From: an uncultured Eubacteriales bacterium
GTDB taxonomy: Bacteria; Bacillota; Clostridia; Oscillospirales; QAKW01
Direction of reading: 5' to 3'
Length of the DNA stretch: 9,459 nt
NCBI GenBank assembly: GCA_934378025.1
Contig: CAKRPM010000036.1
Location: forward strand, 1 to 9,459
Made by a program: the position numbers and the translations under genes. Positions 1-6,413 of this stretch are shown here, one piece after another (positions within the stretch are counted from its first letter, which is position 1; every line of letters begins with the position of its first letter). Under the pieces are notes generated by a model. The model did no database searches and had not been told where the DNA came from. It saw only the letters and a program-made list of their open reading frames with translations.

Positions 1-707
1 AGATAAGTGCGCACACTGCCGTCCGTACTGCGTATGGCCGCGGCACGCAGGTTGGTGCGGTCATAGCCGTAGTCCAGCATCAGCGTACTGCCGTCTTCCA
101 ATGCGTAGCAATCCAAAATATAGCTGTCATAACGGTAATTCCGTGCCGTAAAGCCGGTCGGCAGTCCGAAGGCGGAGAGCACCGAGGTGCGGCTGAGGTA
201 CAAATTCAGCGTGCCGTCAAAAGCCGCGCGACGGTAAACGGCGGTGGAAAATACGCCTTGCGGGGTTTTCTCTTCGGTGGGTTTGGAAGGCGTGGTTGTG
301 GTTTGCCCGCCGGAGGAGGTGTTGCCCGTACTGCCGCGCACAACGCCCAACAATGCCAGCTTGTCAAACAGGGTATAGGCGGTTTTGGCGTCTGCCTCGG
401 TGTAGGTGCTGTCTTGCAGAACTCCTTTTTCATTATAAATCAGTGTAACGCGGCTGCCGTCCGATAATGTGTAATCGTCCTGCGATCCGACGCTGTATTG
501 CGGCGAACCGAGAGACAGCCGATTGTTTTCCCGGGTGCTGCTTTTGGTGACAAAATAGAAGTCGGACAGTTTTAAAAGACTTTGCGTGCTGACGCCGTAC
601 CCCGTGCCGCCGCCGTCTTCCGTGCCGCTGGTAAATTCCTCTTCCTTGGGCGCACAACTGCTCAACAGTAGTATACAAAGCACAAAAAGTGCCGCTTTTT
701 TATACAT
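1..707 (-). CDS. Putative lipoprotein with two BamE/SmpA-like repeats (C-terminus cut off by window edge)
   Basis: Reading leftwards from ATG at 707-705 gives 235 codons with no stop before the window edge, so the C-terminus is missing. The start follows AAAAGGAGGA with a short spacer. Residues 1-18 form a lipoprotein signal peptide (KK near the N-terminus, hydrophobic core, lipobox LSSC with Cys18 as the expected lipidated residue), so the mature protein should be anchored to the outer face of the cytoplasmic membrane. A Gly/Ser/Thr/Glu-rich linker follows. Two stretches, about residues 60-100 and 175-228, share a layout (LGSPQ or FGLPT, then a tyrosine-containing strand, then L-x-DG-S, then a hydrophobic strand ending in Y), which resembles the small BamE/SmpA/OmlA fold. 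A Ser/Thr/Pro/Lys-rich linker (about 125-150) separates them. The function is not recognised. The repeat assignment is an inference from pattern, not a database match. Confidence 0.8.
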   Translation of the reverse strand, partial: MYKKAALFVLCILLLSSCAPKEEEFTSGTEDGGGTGYGVSTQSLLKLSDFYFVTKSSTRENNRLSLGSPQYSVGSQDDYTLSDGSRVTLIYNEKGVLQDSTYTEADAKTAYTLFDKLALLGVVRGSTGNTSSGGQTTTTPSKPTEEKTPQGVFSTAVYRRAAFDGTLNLYLSRTSVLSAFGLPTGFTARNYRYDSYILDCYALEDGSTLMLDYGYDRTNLRAAAIRSTDGSVRTY

Positions 708-760
708 AAATCCTCCTTTTTTCAAAAGAAAAGAGTGTTCTTCTCCCGAAATTCGGTTTT

Positions 761-789
761 ATTATATAGCAGCCGTTGCGGTTTTTCAA
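761..789 (-). promoter_or_regulatory. Sigma-A-type promoter for the leftward lipoprotein gene
   Basis: Read on the minus strand, TTGAAA (789-784) is separated by exactly 17 bases from TATAAT (766-761), which matches the consensus in 11 of 12 positions. It points at the lipoprotein gene starting at 707 and leaves a leader of roughly 45 bases. It lies in the 124-base gap after the preceding leftward gene, so this lipoprotein can be expressed independently of araB. Only a very weak stem (AGCCG with CGGTT) is seen just after the upstream gene's stop, so read-through from araB is also possible. Confidence 0.8.
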
Positions 790-831
790 GAGAACAAAAA
801 TGAACCGTTTGTAAATGTCGGCTTTTTTTGC

Positions 832-1293
832 TCAGCCCTCCGTCGGCATGAAAAGAACGATATAGGAGCTTTCGCTGCCCTCCAGCGCTTCCAGCCGTAT
901 GGTGGAGAGTTCGTCTTTCCAAGTGTTCTCTTCCGCCTGAGCACCGTGGCCGTATTTGATGGAAAGCAACTCCTGGGTTTGCGCCATGGCGTCTTTAAGC
1001 GTTTGGTTTTCCTCTTTAAACAATTGCACGGTGATGCCGGTTAATCGATCGTCGGTAAAGACATAAGCAATCGAAACTTTTTGACCGGGAAACAGCTCGG
1101 TTTCGTCGGTTTGAAGTTCATTTAATACATTTTCGGACGGTCCGTCCACGATTTTTCCGTCGGGTTTACTGCTTTTAACCTCTTCGCGGCTCATGCCCCA
1201 GTTCACGTTTTCAAAGGCGGTTTTCGGGGTGGAGGCGCAACCGCCCGCCAAAAGCAAAAAGCAAAGTAATACGGCAATTATTTTACGCTTCAT
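832..1293 (-). CDS. Small putative lipoprotein of the WGMSREEV type
   Basis: A 153-residue protein. The ATG at 1293 is chosen over an in-frame one 45 bases upstream because it has GAGGA (1305-1301) 7 bases before it and places a proper signal peptide at the N-terminus: MKRK, a hydrophobic stretch rich in Leu, then AGGC with Cys19 as the predicted lipidated residue. Ala at -3 is a slightly non-canonical lipobox. The mature part opens with NVNWGMSREEVKSSKPDG, a phrase common to short Firmicute lipoproteins with a BamE-like fold (family knowledge); the rest is predicted alternating strands and one amphipathic helix (around residues 96-110). The start lies inside the end of araB (11 bp overlap), so translation is probably coupled. 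A role is not recognised, and a link to sugar uptake is only suggested by position. Confidence 0.85.
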   Translation of the reverse strand: MKRKIIAVLLCFLLLAGGCASTPKTAFENVNWGMSREEVKSSKPDGKIVDGPSENVLNELQTDETELFPGQKVSIAYVFTDDRLTGITVQLFKEENQTLKDAMAQTQELLSIKYGHGAQAEENTWKDELSTIRLEALEGSESSYIVLFMPTEG

Positions 1294-2929
1294 AGTGTTT
1301 TCCTCTCCATGCGGTGCTTTGACGCATGATGCTTTCATATCCGCTCATGCAATCGCTCAGCCGAATATATTGTTTGTAGAGTGCTTGATAGATTTCCTGG
1401 GCATCAAAACGAGGCGAATAGGTCAGTGTATCCCGACAACACATTTCCTCTGTAATTTCTCTGGCGTGCAGCGGGTCGGCGGCGATGGCGCCGTTTACGG
1501 CACTGCCCAGCGCACAGGCGCTCTCCAGCGGGCAAACCTCAATGCTTCTGCCGAATACATCGGCCAGTATTTGGCAAAACAACGCATTTTTTTGCGCTAC
1601 CCCGCCTAAGCAGAAAATGCGCAGTACGGTGTGACCGTGGTTTTCGTAAATTTCCTTGATGCGCCGTGTACCGAAGGCGATGCCCTCCAAAAGCGCCCGG
1701 TAGATTTCCTCGGGCTTGGTGCGGTTGGTCATGCCGATCCATGCGCTGCTTAATGTGTAGTCCATCAGCGGGGTGCGTACGCCGTTATTCCAATCCAGCG
1801 CCAGCAAACCGCTTTGCCCCGCGGAAAGTTCTTCGGCCAGGCGGGTCAGATACTGCTGAACGCTTTGCCCCGCTTCCAGGGCACGGTCAATATAGTCGGG
1901 GGGCACCATGCGGTTGCAAAACCATGCCAGTGTATCTCCCACGGAGCATTGACCGCCCTCGTGGCCGTATACGTCGGGCAAAAAGCTGTGCCCGGCGGCA
2001 CTGTAAATTCCGTCCATGCCGGTATCGTTATGCGACACCATAAGGCTGACGCCGCTGGTTCCCATAATACAAATCAAATCGCCCGATTTTCCGCCGCAGG
2101 CGGGCACGGCCGCATGGGCGTCCACTGCGGGCAGGGCCACGGCCACGTCGGTATGCAGGCCCAGAATTTCCGCCATGCGCGGGTGCAGCTTGCCGCAGCT
2201 TTCCCCCACGGAAAGCATTTTGCCGTGCAGTTTTTCCTTTACCACACTGCCAAACCCTTCCTGCACCGATTCAAAATATTCCGCAGACGGATAGCCCCGA
2301 AACGGATGATAAAACCGTTTAAAGGTCGCCATGGTTTCCGAGGCGACGCTGTTGCCGGTCAAAAGCAGCGCCAGCCATTCGCCCACTTCCATAAAGGCGT
2401 AGGTTTGATCGTAGACCTCTCGGTCGCGCTCAAAGGTTTCGAGCACCTTCGGGAAAAAGGATTCACAGTTAATCCGATTGCCGCAGTCCTCCAAAAAACG
2501 CTCGTTACGAGTCTGCGCCGCCGCTTGCAGCCGTTCGGCCTGCGCCGAGGGCGTGTGGTGTTTCCAAAGTTTTATATAGGCGTCGGCATGATTTTCAAAC
2601 TCTGCCGTTAAGCACAGTGGCATGCCATTTTTGCCCAGCGGGATGACCGAGCAGGAGGTGCAGTCCAGCCCGATGCCGACAATATCCGTCGGGTCAACGC
2701 CGCTTTGTTTTACGACTTCGCGTACAGTCGTGCGCAATCCGTCAATATAATCCGCCGGGTGGGCCAACGCCGATCCGTCGGGCAAAACCGTGCCGTCCGG
2801 CAGGCGGTGCATAATTTTGTGCGGGTAGGAAAATTCGGACGTGCCGAGAATGTGCCCTCCTTGTGTATTCGCCAGTACAGCGCGCACGCTGAGCGTTCCG
2901 AAATCGATGCCGATACTGTATTGCGCCAT
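1283..2929 (-). CDS. araB: Ribulokinase (FGGY carbohydrate kinase)
   Basis: Cytoplasmic kinase of 548 residues that by family phosphorylates L-ribulose with ATP in L-arabinose catabolism. The N-terminal FGGY domain begins with GIDFGTLSVRAV (residues 7-18, phosphate-binding loop), followed by GIGLDCTSC (85-93) and LWKHH (121-125). The second domain carries the probable catalytic base Asp270 in PAVDAHAA, the ATP-site loops IMGTSG (288-293) and LGGVAQKN (441-448), the ALDWNNGVRTP segment (377-387) typical of AraB, and ALGSAVNGA near 473. The length agrees with AraB (about 560). The start is ATG 2929 rather than TTG 2935, because GGAGG ends right at the TTG. No araA, araD, transporter or AraR gene is in view, so it is an orphan or the first gene of a split pathway. 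Another ribulose or pentulose kinase specificity is possible, but AraB is the best fit. Confidence 0.9.
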   Translation of the reverse strand: MAQYSIGIDFGTLSVRAVLANTQGGHILGTSEFSYPHKIMHRLPDGTVLPDGSALAHPADYIDGLRTTVREVVKQSGVDPTDIVGIGLDCTSCSVIPLGKNGMPLCLTAEFENHADAYIKLWKHHTPSAQAERLQAAAQTRNERFLEDCGNRINCESFFPKVLETFERDREVYDQTYAFMEVGEWLALLLTGNSVASETMATFKRFYHPFRGYPSAEYFESVQEGFGSVVKEKLHGKMLSVGESCGKLHPRMAEILGLHTDVAVALPAVDAHAAVPACGGKSGDLICIMGTSGVSLMVSHNDTGMDGIYSAAGHSFLPDVYGHEGGQCSVGDTLAWFCNRMVPPDYIDRALEAGQSVQQYLTRLAEELSAGQSGLLALDWNNGVRTPLMDYTLSSAWIGMTNRTKPEEIYRALLEGIAFGTRRIKEIYENHGHTVLRIFCLGGVAQKNALFCQILADVFGRSIEVCPLESACALGSAVNGAIAADPLHAREITEEMCCRDTLTYSPRFDAQEIYQALYKQYIRLSDCMSGYESIMRQSTAWRGKHYEA

Positions 2930-2935
2930 AACCAA

Positions 2936-2940
2936 CCTCC
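2936..2940 (-). promoter_or_regulatory. Ribosome binding site that fixes the araB start
   Basis: GGAGG on the minus strand (2940-2936) sits 6 bases before ATG 2929. It directly abuts an in-frame TTG at 2935, which is therefore too close to serve as the start codon. Confidence 0.85.
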
Positions 2941-2958
2941 GAAAAATTTTATATTTTT

Positions 2959-2987
2959 ATTATACTGATTTTTCAGCCATATTGCAA
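2959..2987 (-). promoter_or_regulatory. araB promoter with a palindrome over the -35 box
   Basis: On the minus strand TTGCAA (2987-2982) lies 17 bases from a perfect TATAAT (2964-2959), giving a leader of about 25 bases before araB. The -35 box is the centre of a perfect 10-base palindrome, TATTGCAATA (2980-2989), in the 104-base gap between araB and the divergent LysM gene. A repressor or activator bound there would touch the araB -35 directly. No equally convincing promoter for the rightward gene was seen; AT-rich candidates near 2999-3010 lack a good -35 partner, which would fit use of a different sigma factor, for instance a sporulation one (inference). Confidence 0.75.
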
Positions 2988-3033
2988 TAAAAAGTGCATA
3001 TATTTTAGTAAAGTACAAAAGCGGAGGAAAGCT

Positions 3034-4317
3034 ATGACCATTTATACAGTATCTCGCGGGGACACATTACAAAATATTTGCGCACGATTTCGGGTGGACG
3101 CGGCGCAGGTCATCGACATTAACGATCTGACCGATCCGAATGCTCTTGCGGTGGGGCAGGCACTGATTTTGCCCACGGACACGCATGCCTATACGGTGCA
3201 GGCGGGGGATACCATTTTTAACATTGCCAATCGCATGGGCGTATCGACGGCGCGGATTTATGCGGACAATCCGACGCTGCGCGATCGAACGCTGATGGCG
3301 GGGGAAACCATTTTGGTACCGTTGCCGCCGACCAAATGGGGCACGGCGGAAATTAACGGTTATGCCTACCCGTATATTGACGCGGCACTGCTGCAAAAAG
3401 CGTTGCCGTATCTGACATATTTGACGGTGTTCAGTTACGGTGTGCGCCGAGACGGAAGCTTGGTGCAGGTGGAAGACGACGCTTTGATTGCGGCGGCACG
3501 CAGTGCGGGGGTGGCGCCGATTTTGCTGCTGTCCACCATCGGAGACGACGGAAAATTCAATTCCGATGTGGCACGGATTGTGCTGGAGGACGAGGTGCTG
3601 CAGCAAACGTTGATTGACAATCTGCTGGCGATATTGGCCGATAAGGGATACGAAGGCGTCGATGTGGATTTTGAATACATTCCGCAAAATTTGGCGGAGG
3701 AGTACGCCGCATTTTTAACGCGGCTGGACAGTGCGCTTTCGGCGGCGGGCTTGCTGCTGTTTGTGGCGCTCGCCCCCAAAACCTCCCGCACGCAGCGGGG
3801 ACTGCTGTATGAGGCGCATGATTACAGGGCACTGGGCGCGGCGGCCGACAGAGCGCTGATTATGACCTACGAGTGGGGATATACCTACGGGCCGCCCATG
3901 GCGATCGCCCCCATCGATCAGGTGCGCCGTGTGGTGCAATTTGCCGTGACCGAAATCCCGCCTGAAAAAATCATGCTGGGATTGCCCAATTATGCGTACG
4001 ACTGGCCGCTGCCGTTTGAGCGCGGCGTCACCGCGGCCACCTCTCTTTCCAATCCCGAGGCGGCCGCTCGAGCGGGCGAAGTGGGGGCGGAGATTCTTTT
4101 TGACGAAAAGGCCGCGTCGTCGCATTATAACTATACCGCAGAGGGCACGGCGCATGAGGTTTGGTTTGAGGACGCGCGCAGTGTCAGCGCCAAGTTGCGC
4201 CTATTGCAGGAATACAAGTTGACGGGCGCCGGTGTTTGGAATATTATGCGTCCGTTCGGTCAGTTGTGGTACTTACTGGATTATTATTTTAATATTCGAA
4301 AAATCGATTTATCTTGA
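3034..4317 (+). CDS. yaaH: LysM-LysM-GH18 spore cortex-fragment hydrolase, YaaH/SleL type
   Basis: A 427-residue protein. Two LysM peptidoglycan-binding repeats (about residues 3-47, YTVSRGDTLQNIC, and 52-96, YTVQAGDTIFNIA) lead into a GH18 domain (about 105-420). The GH18 signature is GVDVDFEYI (208-216) with catalytic acid Glu214 in DxDxE; MTYEWGY (277-283) and a late Trp (402) fit the barrel. YaaH/SleL enzymes are N-acetylglucosaminidases that cut cortex fragments during germination, and they have two N-terminal LysM repeats and no signal peptide, exactly as here. The start is supported by GGAGG at 3023-3027 with a 6-base spacer. It is divergent from araB, and its stop lies inside the -35 of the next promoter. 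A vegetative wall or coat-assembly role is possible, but the architecture strongly suggests a spore-forming host. Confidence 0.9.
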   Translation: MTIYTVSRGDTLQNICARFRVDAAQVIDINDLTDPNALAVGQALILPTDTHAYTVQAGDTIFNIANRMGVSTARIYADNPTLRDRTLMAGETILVPLPPTKWGTAEINGYAYPYIDAALLQKALPYLTYLTVFSYGVRRDGSLVQVEDDALIAAARSAGVAPILLLSTIGDDGKFNSDVARIVLEDEVLQQTLIDNLLAILADKGYEGVDVDFEYIPQNLAEEYAAFLTRLDSALSAAGLLLFVALAPKTSRTQRGLLYEAHDYRALGAAADRALIMTYEWGYTYGPPMAIAPIDQVRRVVQFAVTEIPPEKIMLGLPNYAYDWPLPFERGVTAATSLSNPEAAARAGEVGAEILFDEKAASSHYNYTAEGTAHEVWFEDARSVSAKLRLLQEYKLTGAGVWNIMRPFGQLWYLLDYYFNIRKIDLS

Positions 4318-4342
4318 ATTTTCGCGCCGTTTCTTTTATAAT
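4314..4342 (+). promoter_or_regulatory. walJ-rlmH promoter whose -35 contains the previous stop codon
   Basis: TTGAAT (4314-4319), 17 bases, then a perfect TATAAT (4337-4342). The TGA stop of the LysM-GH18 gene (4315-4317) is part of the -35 box. The predicted transcript starts near 4349, about 26 bases before the GTG start of walJ. Confidence 0.8.
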
Positions 4343-4364
4343 AGAAGCATTGAAAAAGAAACGG
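4327..4364 (+). repeat. 11-bp perfect inverted repeat spanning the walJ -10 and leader
   Basis: CCGTTTCTTTT (4327-4337) is exactly complementary to AAAAGAAACGG (4354-4364) across a 16-base loop. There is no U-run after it, so it is not a normal terminator. The right arm overlaps the start of the GGGG ribosome site of walJ (4363-4366). Only RNA reading through from the upstream gene would contain both arms. Confidence 0.7.
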
Positions 4365-4374
4365 GGAAGTATTT

Positions 4375-5139
4375 GTGGCAAAGTTTATTTCACTTTATTC
4401 CGGGAGCAAGGGAAACGCTTCATTGATTGTCAGTGACCGCTCAGACGCGGTACTGCTGGATTGCGGCGTCAGTTTTACAAAGCTGCGCGCGGCCATGGCG
4501 GCGGCCGGTGTGTCAGAACAGGCGGTGCGCGGCGTGGTCATCACGCATGAGCACAGAGATCATATTGCGGGGCTTTCAACGCTGCTGGGAAAGTGGAATT
4601 TGCCGGTATATTTGAATCGGCGTACGGCGCAAAAGCTTCCGTTTGTAACGGAAAATGCCGTGATCGGCGAAAACGAGCCGTTTTTCATCGGCGATATCGA
4701 GGTGTGCCGTTTCCCCGTTTACCATGACGCGGCGGCGTGCTGCGGATATACGTTCACCGCGGACGGCAAAAAAATCAGCGCGCTGACCGACTGCGGAAAG
4801 ATTGACAGTAAAATTCTCACCACCGTTGCAGACAGTGATTTGCTGTATATCGAGTCCAATTATGATGAAACAATGCTGCGCAACGGCCCCTATCCGCCGG
4901 CATTGCAGCGGCGGATCGCCGCGCCCAACGGACATTTATCCAATCGGGAATGTGCCGAAACGGTGACAAAGCTGGCGCTGCTGGGCTTGCGAAAAGCGGT
5001 GTTGGGGCACATCAGCGAAAACAATAATACCTATCTTTTGGCACAGGGTACAACGCTTAAAGCATTGGGGCCGCTGGCGGGGGGATTTTCACTGTATGTG
5101 GCGGATGAAACGCCCATGCCGTTGACGGCGCAGGTGTAG
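4375..5139 (+). CDS. walJ: MBL-fold DNA nuclease of the WalJ/YycJ family
   Basis: A 254-residue cytoplasmic metallo-beta-lactamase-fold protein starting with GTG. The YycJ-type N-terminus SLYSGSKGN (6-14) and LLDCG (27-31) precede the metal motif THEHRDH (57-63: His58, His60, Asp62, His63). Further ligands are likely His117 (PVYHDA), Asp139 (TDCG), His187 in NGHLSN and His212 in GHISENNN. Family knowledge: WalJ/YycJ is encoded in or near the walRK operon of Firmicutes, has been described as a double-stranded DNA exonuclease, and is linked to replication, repair and cell division. The GTG is preceded by GGGG at 8 bases, a modest site. Here the walRKHI genes are absent, but the walJ-rlmH adjacency of Bacillus (where only htrC intervenes) is kept, with one base between walJ and rlmH. 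Confidence 0.92.
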   Translation: MAKFISLYSGSKGNASLIVSDRSDAVLLDCGVSFTKLRAAMAAAGVSEQAVRGVVITHEHRDHIAGLSTLLGKWNLPVYLNRRTAQKLPFVTENAVIGENEPFFIGDIEVCRFPVYHDAAACCGYTFTADGKKISALTDCGKIDSKILTTVADSDLLYIESNYDETMLRNGPYPPALQRRIAAPNGHLSNRECAETVTKLALLGLRKAVLGHISENNNTYLLAQGTTLKALGPLAGGFSLYVADETPMPLTAQV

Positions 5140-5140
5140 T

Positions 5141-5623
5141 ATGCTGAAGGTGAATATCATTGCGATCGGATCGCTCAAAGAAAAATACCTTCGGTCGGCA
5201 CAGGAGGAATATGTAAAACGGCTGAGCCGTTTTGTGACGCTTCAAATAATCGAATTACCCGAAGCGCCGCTGCCCGAAAAGGCGAGCGCCGCACAAATTC
5301 AAAGCGCTCTTGAAAAAGAAGGCACGGCAATTTTGGCGCGTGTAAAGCCGACGGATCGGAAAATTGCTCTTTGCGTGGAGGGAAAAGCGCTGAGCAGCGA
5401 GGAATATGCCGCGCTGTTTGAGCAGACCGCACTGTCGGGCGTGGGGACGGTGGATTTAATCATCGGTTCTTCCCACGGCCTGAGCGAGCAGGTAAAGCGT
5501 GCCTGCGATCGGCGGCTGTCTTTTTCCAAAATGACGTTTCCGCATCAATTGATGCGTGTGATTTTGCTGGAACAAACCTACCGTGCGTTTAAAATTATAA
5601 CGCACGAACCCTATCACAAATAA
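5141..5623 (+). CDS. rlmH: 23S rRNA (pseudouridine1915-N3)-methyltransferase RlmH
   Basis: A 160-residue SPOUT-class methyltransferase that methylates N3 of pseudouridine 1915 in helix 69 of 23S rRNA, acting on assembled 70S ribosomes and using S-adenosylmethionine. Visible hallmarks are the N-terminal NIIAIGSLKEKYL, the SAM-knot loop LIIGSSHGLSEQVK (around 106-119), and the C-terminal LSFSKMTFPHQLMRVILLEQ block with YRAF and a terminal EPYHK. The length matches the family (about 155-160). The ATG is one base after the walJ stop and has no strong Shine-Dalgarno of its own, so it is probably translated by coupling to walJ. It is expressed from the promoter before walJ. No terminator is obvious after it. 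Confidence 0.97.
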   Translation: MLKVNIIAIGSLKEKYLRSAQEEYVKRLSRFVTLQIIELPEAPLPEKASAAQIQSALEKEGTAILARVKPTDRKIALCVEGKALSSEEYAALFEQTALSGVGTVDLIIGSSHGLSEQVKRACDRRLSFSKMTFPHQLMRVILLEQTYRAFKIITHEPYHK

Positions 5624-5634
5624 TTTTTACCGCA

Positions 5635-5664
5635 TTGACAAAATACGACTCCGAATGATATACT
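5635..5664 (+). promoter_or_regulatory. Promoter of the FNT-family channel gene
   Basis: A perfect TTGACA (5635-5640) stands 18 bases before TATACT (5659-5664), in the 77-base gap after rlmH. The leader of about 30 bases ends in a G-rich ribosome site (GGGGGG, 5690-5695) 5 bases before ATG 5701. The channel gene can therefore be transcribed separately from walJ-rlmH. Confidence 0.8.
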
Positions 5665-5700
5665 TTTTTCATCTTTAAAACTTTTCGGCGGGGGGCAAAA

Positions 5701-6315
5701 ATGAAAAATATCATGAATGGGGTGGCCGCGGGCGTTATGATCGCGATCGGCGGCACGGTCTATTTGAGTTGTGAAACAAAATATGTCGGCGCGGTATTGT
5801 TTTCGGTGGCGCTGTTATGCATTTGTTATCGGGGCTATGCTTTGTTTACCGGAAAAGTCGGGTTTCTGATCGAACGGCATGACAAAAAGGCTTTTAGCGT
5901 GTTATTTACGGCATTGGCCGGCAATGCGGCGGCGACCTGTCTGCTGGGCAGGCTGTTGCGGCGGGTGTTGCCCGCAGCGGGGGCAACGGCGCGCGCCTTA
6001 TGCGAGGGAAAGATGGATCAATTGTGGTGGCAAACACTGGTGCGGGCTGTCTTTTGCGGCATTTTGATGTATTTGGCGGTGGCCGTTTACCGCGATCAAA
6101 AATCGCCGATCGGCATTTTGTTTTGCGTTCCGGTCTTTATTTTGGCGGGGTTTGAACATTCCATTGCCGATATGTTTTATTTTGCCGCCTCGGGCATGGT
6201 CTCGGGCAAGGCGTTTGTCTTTTTATGGATTGTGATTTTCGGTAACGCCGTCGGAGCATTGCTGATGGCGCTGCTGGAACGCTTGTCGAGAGAGAAAGCA
6301 AATTCCGTCTCTTGA
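5701..6315 (+). CDS. Compact formate/nitrite transporter (FNT) family channel
   Basis: An integral membrane protein of 204 residues with six recognisable hydrophobic segments (about 7-23, 28-55, 65-85, 112-130, 136-162 and 170-193). Signature elements match the FocA/NirC family: GVAAGVMIAIGG in TM1; YALFTGKVGF (46-55) resembling the ELFTGN loop with Thr50; AVFCGILMYLAV in TM4, with Gly where FocA-type proteins usually have Asn-Trp; AGFEHSIADMFYF in TM5 with the central His153; and FGNAVGALL in TM6. FNT members form pentameric channels for small anions such as formate, nitrite or hydrosulfide. At 204 residues it is shorter than the usual 250-280, mostly through short loops and termini rather than lost helices. 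The substrate cannot be told from sequence. It sits directly before the glutamate synthase operon, and its stop lies inside the promoter of that operon. Confidence 0.88.
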   Translation: MKNIMNGVAAGVMIAIGGTVYLSCETKYVGAVLFSVALLCICYRGYALFTGKVGFLIERHDKKAFSVLFTALAGNAAATCLLGRLLRRVLPAAGATARALCEGKMDQLWWQTLVRAVFCGILMYLAVAVYRDQKSPIGILFCVPVFILAGFEHSIADMFYFAASGMVSGKAFVFLWIVIFGNAVGALLMALLERLSREKANSVS

Positions 6316-6340
6316 CAAGTAAAAAAAGCCATGCTATAAT
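6312..6340 (+). promoter_or_regulatory. Perfect consensus extended -10 promoter of the glutamate synthase operon
   Basis: TTGACA (6312-6317), 17 bases, TATAAT (6335-6340), with TG at 6332-6333 forming an extended -10 (TGCTATAAT). The stop codon of the channel gene (6313-6315) is inside the -35. Transcription should start near 6346-6348, only a few bases before the leader hairpin. Confidence 0.92.
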
Positions 6341-6353
6341 ATGTATTACGAAC

Positions 6354-6397
6354 AAAGGCGTTCGGTGACAGAGGAAATCTGTCACCGGGCGCTTTTT
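6354..6397 (+). terminator. Strong leader hairpin with U-tract (terminator or attenuator)
   Basis: A perfect 10-bp stem, CGGTGACAGA (6363-6372) with TCTGTCACCG (6378-6387), closes a GGAAA loop. It extends outwards through GU and Watson-Crick pairs to about 19 bp (6354-6372 with 6378-6396) and ends in TTTTT (6393-6397). This is the form of an intrinsic terminator, but it lies between the operon promoter and the ribosome site at 6409. It can end transcripts from the FNT gene, and it must be passed by transcripts of the glutamate synthase operon. A small competing stem exists: CGAAC (6349-6353) with GTTCG (6360-6364). No riboswitch fold or T-box element was recognised. Confidence 0.85.
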
Positions 6398-6408
6398 ATT
6401 TTGCACAG

Positions 6409-6413
6409 AGGAG
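6409..6413 (+). promoter_or_regulatory. Ribosome binding site fixing the amidotransferase start
   Basis: AGGAG (within AGAGGAG) lies 8 bases before ATG 6422. An in-frame ATG at 6341 directly follows the -10 box and would fall upstream of the predicted transcript start, so 6422 is the real start. Confidence 0.88.

Noticed and set aside
1294..1338. An upstream in-frame start for the small lipoprotein
   Set aside because: It would place 15 polar residues before the signal peptide and lies deep in araB; the ATG at 1293 has GAGGA at a good distance and gives a normal signal peptide.
1814..2611. A 265-codon open frame on the plus strand opposite araB
   Set aside because: It is antisense to a well conserved kinase, has no recognisable motif, and its composition is a by-product of the GC-rich opposite frame.
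3067..3687. A 206-codon minus-strand frame opposite the LysM-GH18 gene
   Set aside because: It is a shadow of a strongly supported coding region and has no promoter or ribosome site.
4318..4374. The inverted repeat after the LysM-GH18 gene as an intrinsic terminator
   Set aside because: The loop is 16 bases, the stem is AT-rich, and no T-run follows the right arm.
5606..5700. End of rlmH as an SCC-type attachment site
   Set aside because: GAACCCTATCACAAATAA resembles the staphylococcal rlmH site because it encodes the same conserved EPYHK end. No recombinase, direct repeat or foreign insert follows; a normal promoter and gene do.
6349..6397. Leader of the glutamate synthase operon as an ANTAR target, T-box or known riboswitch
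   Set aside because: There is only one main hairpin and its loop is 5 bases (GGAAA), not the paired hexaloops of ANTAR targets. No T-box sequence is present and the leader before the hairpin is too short for an aptamer.
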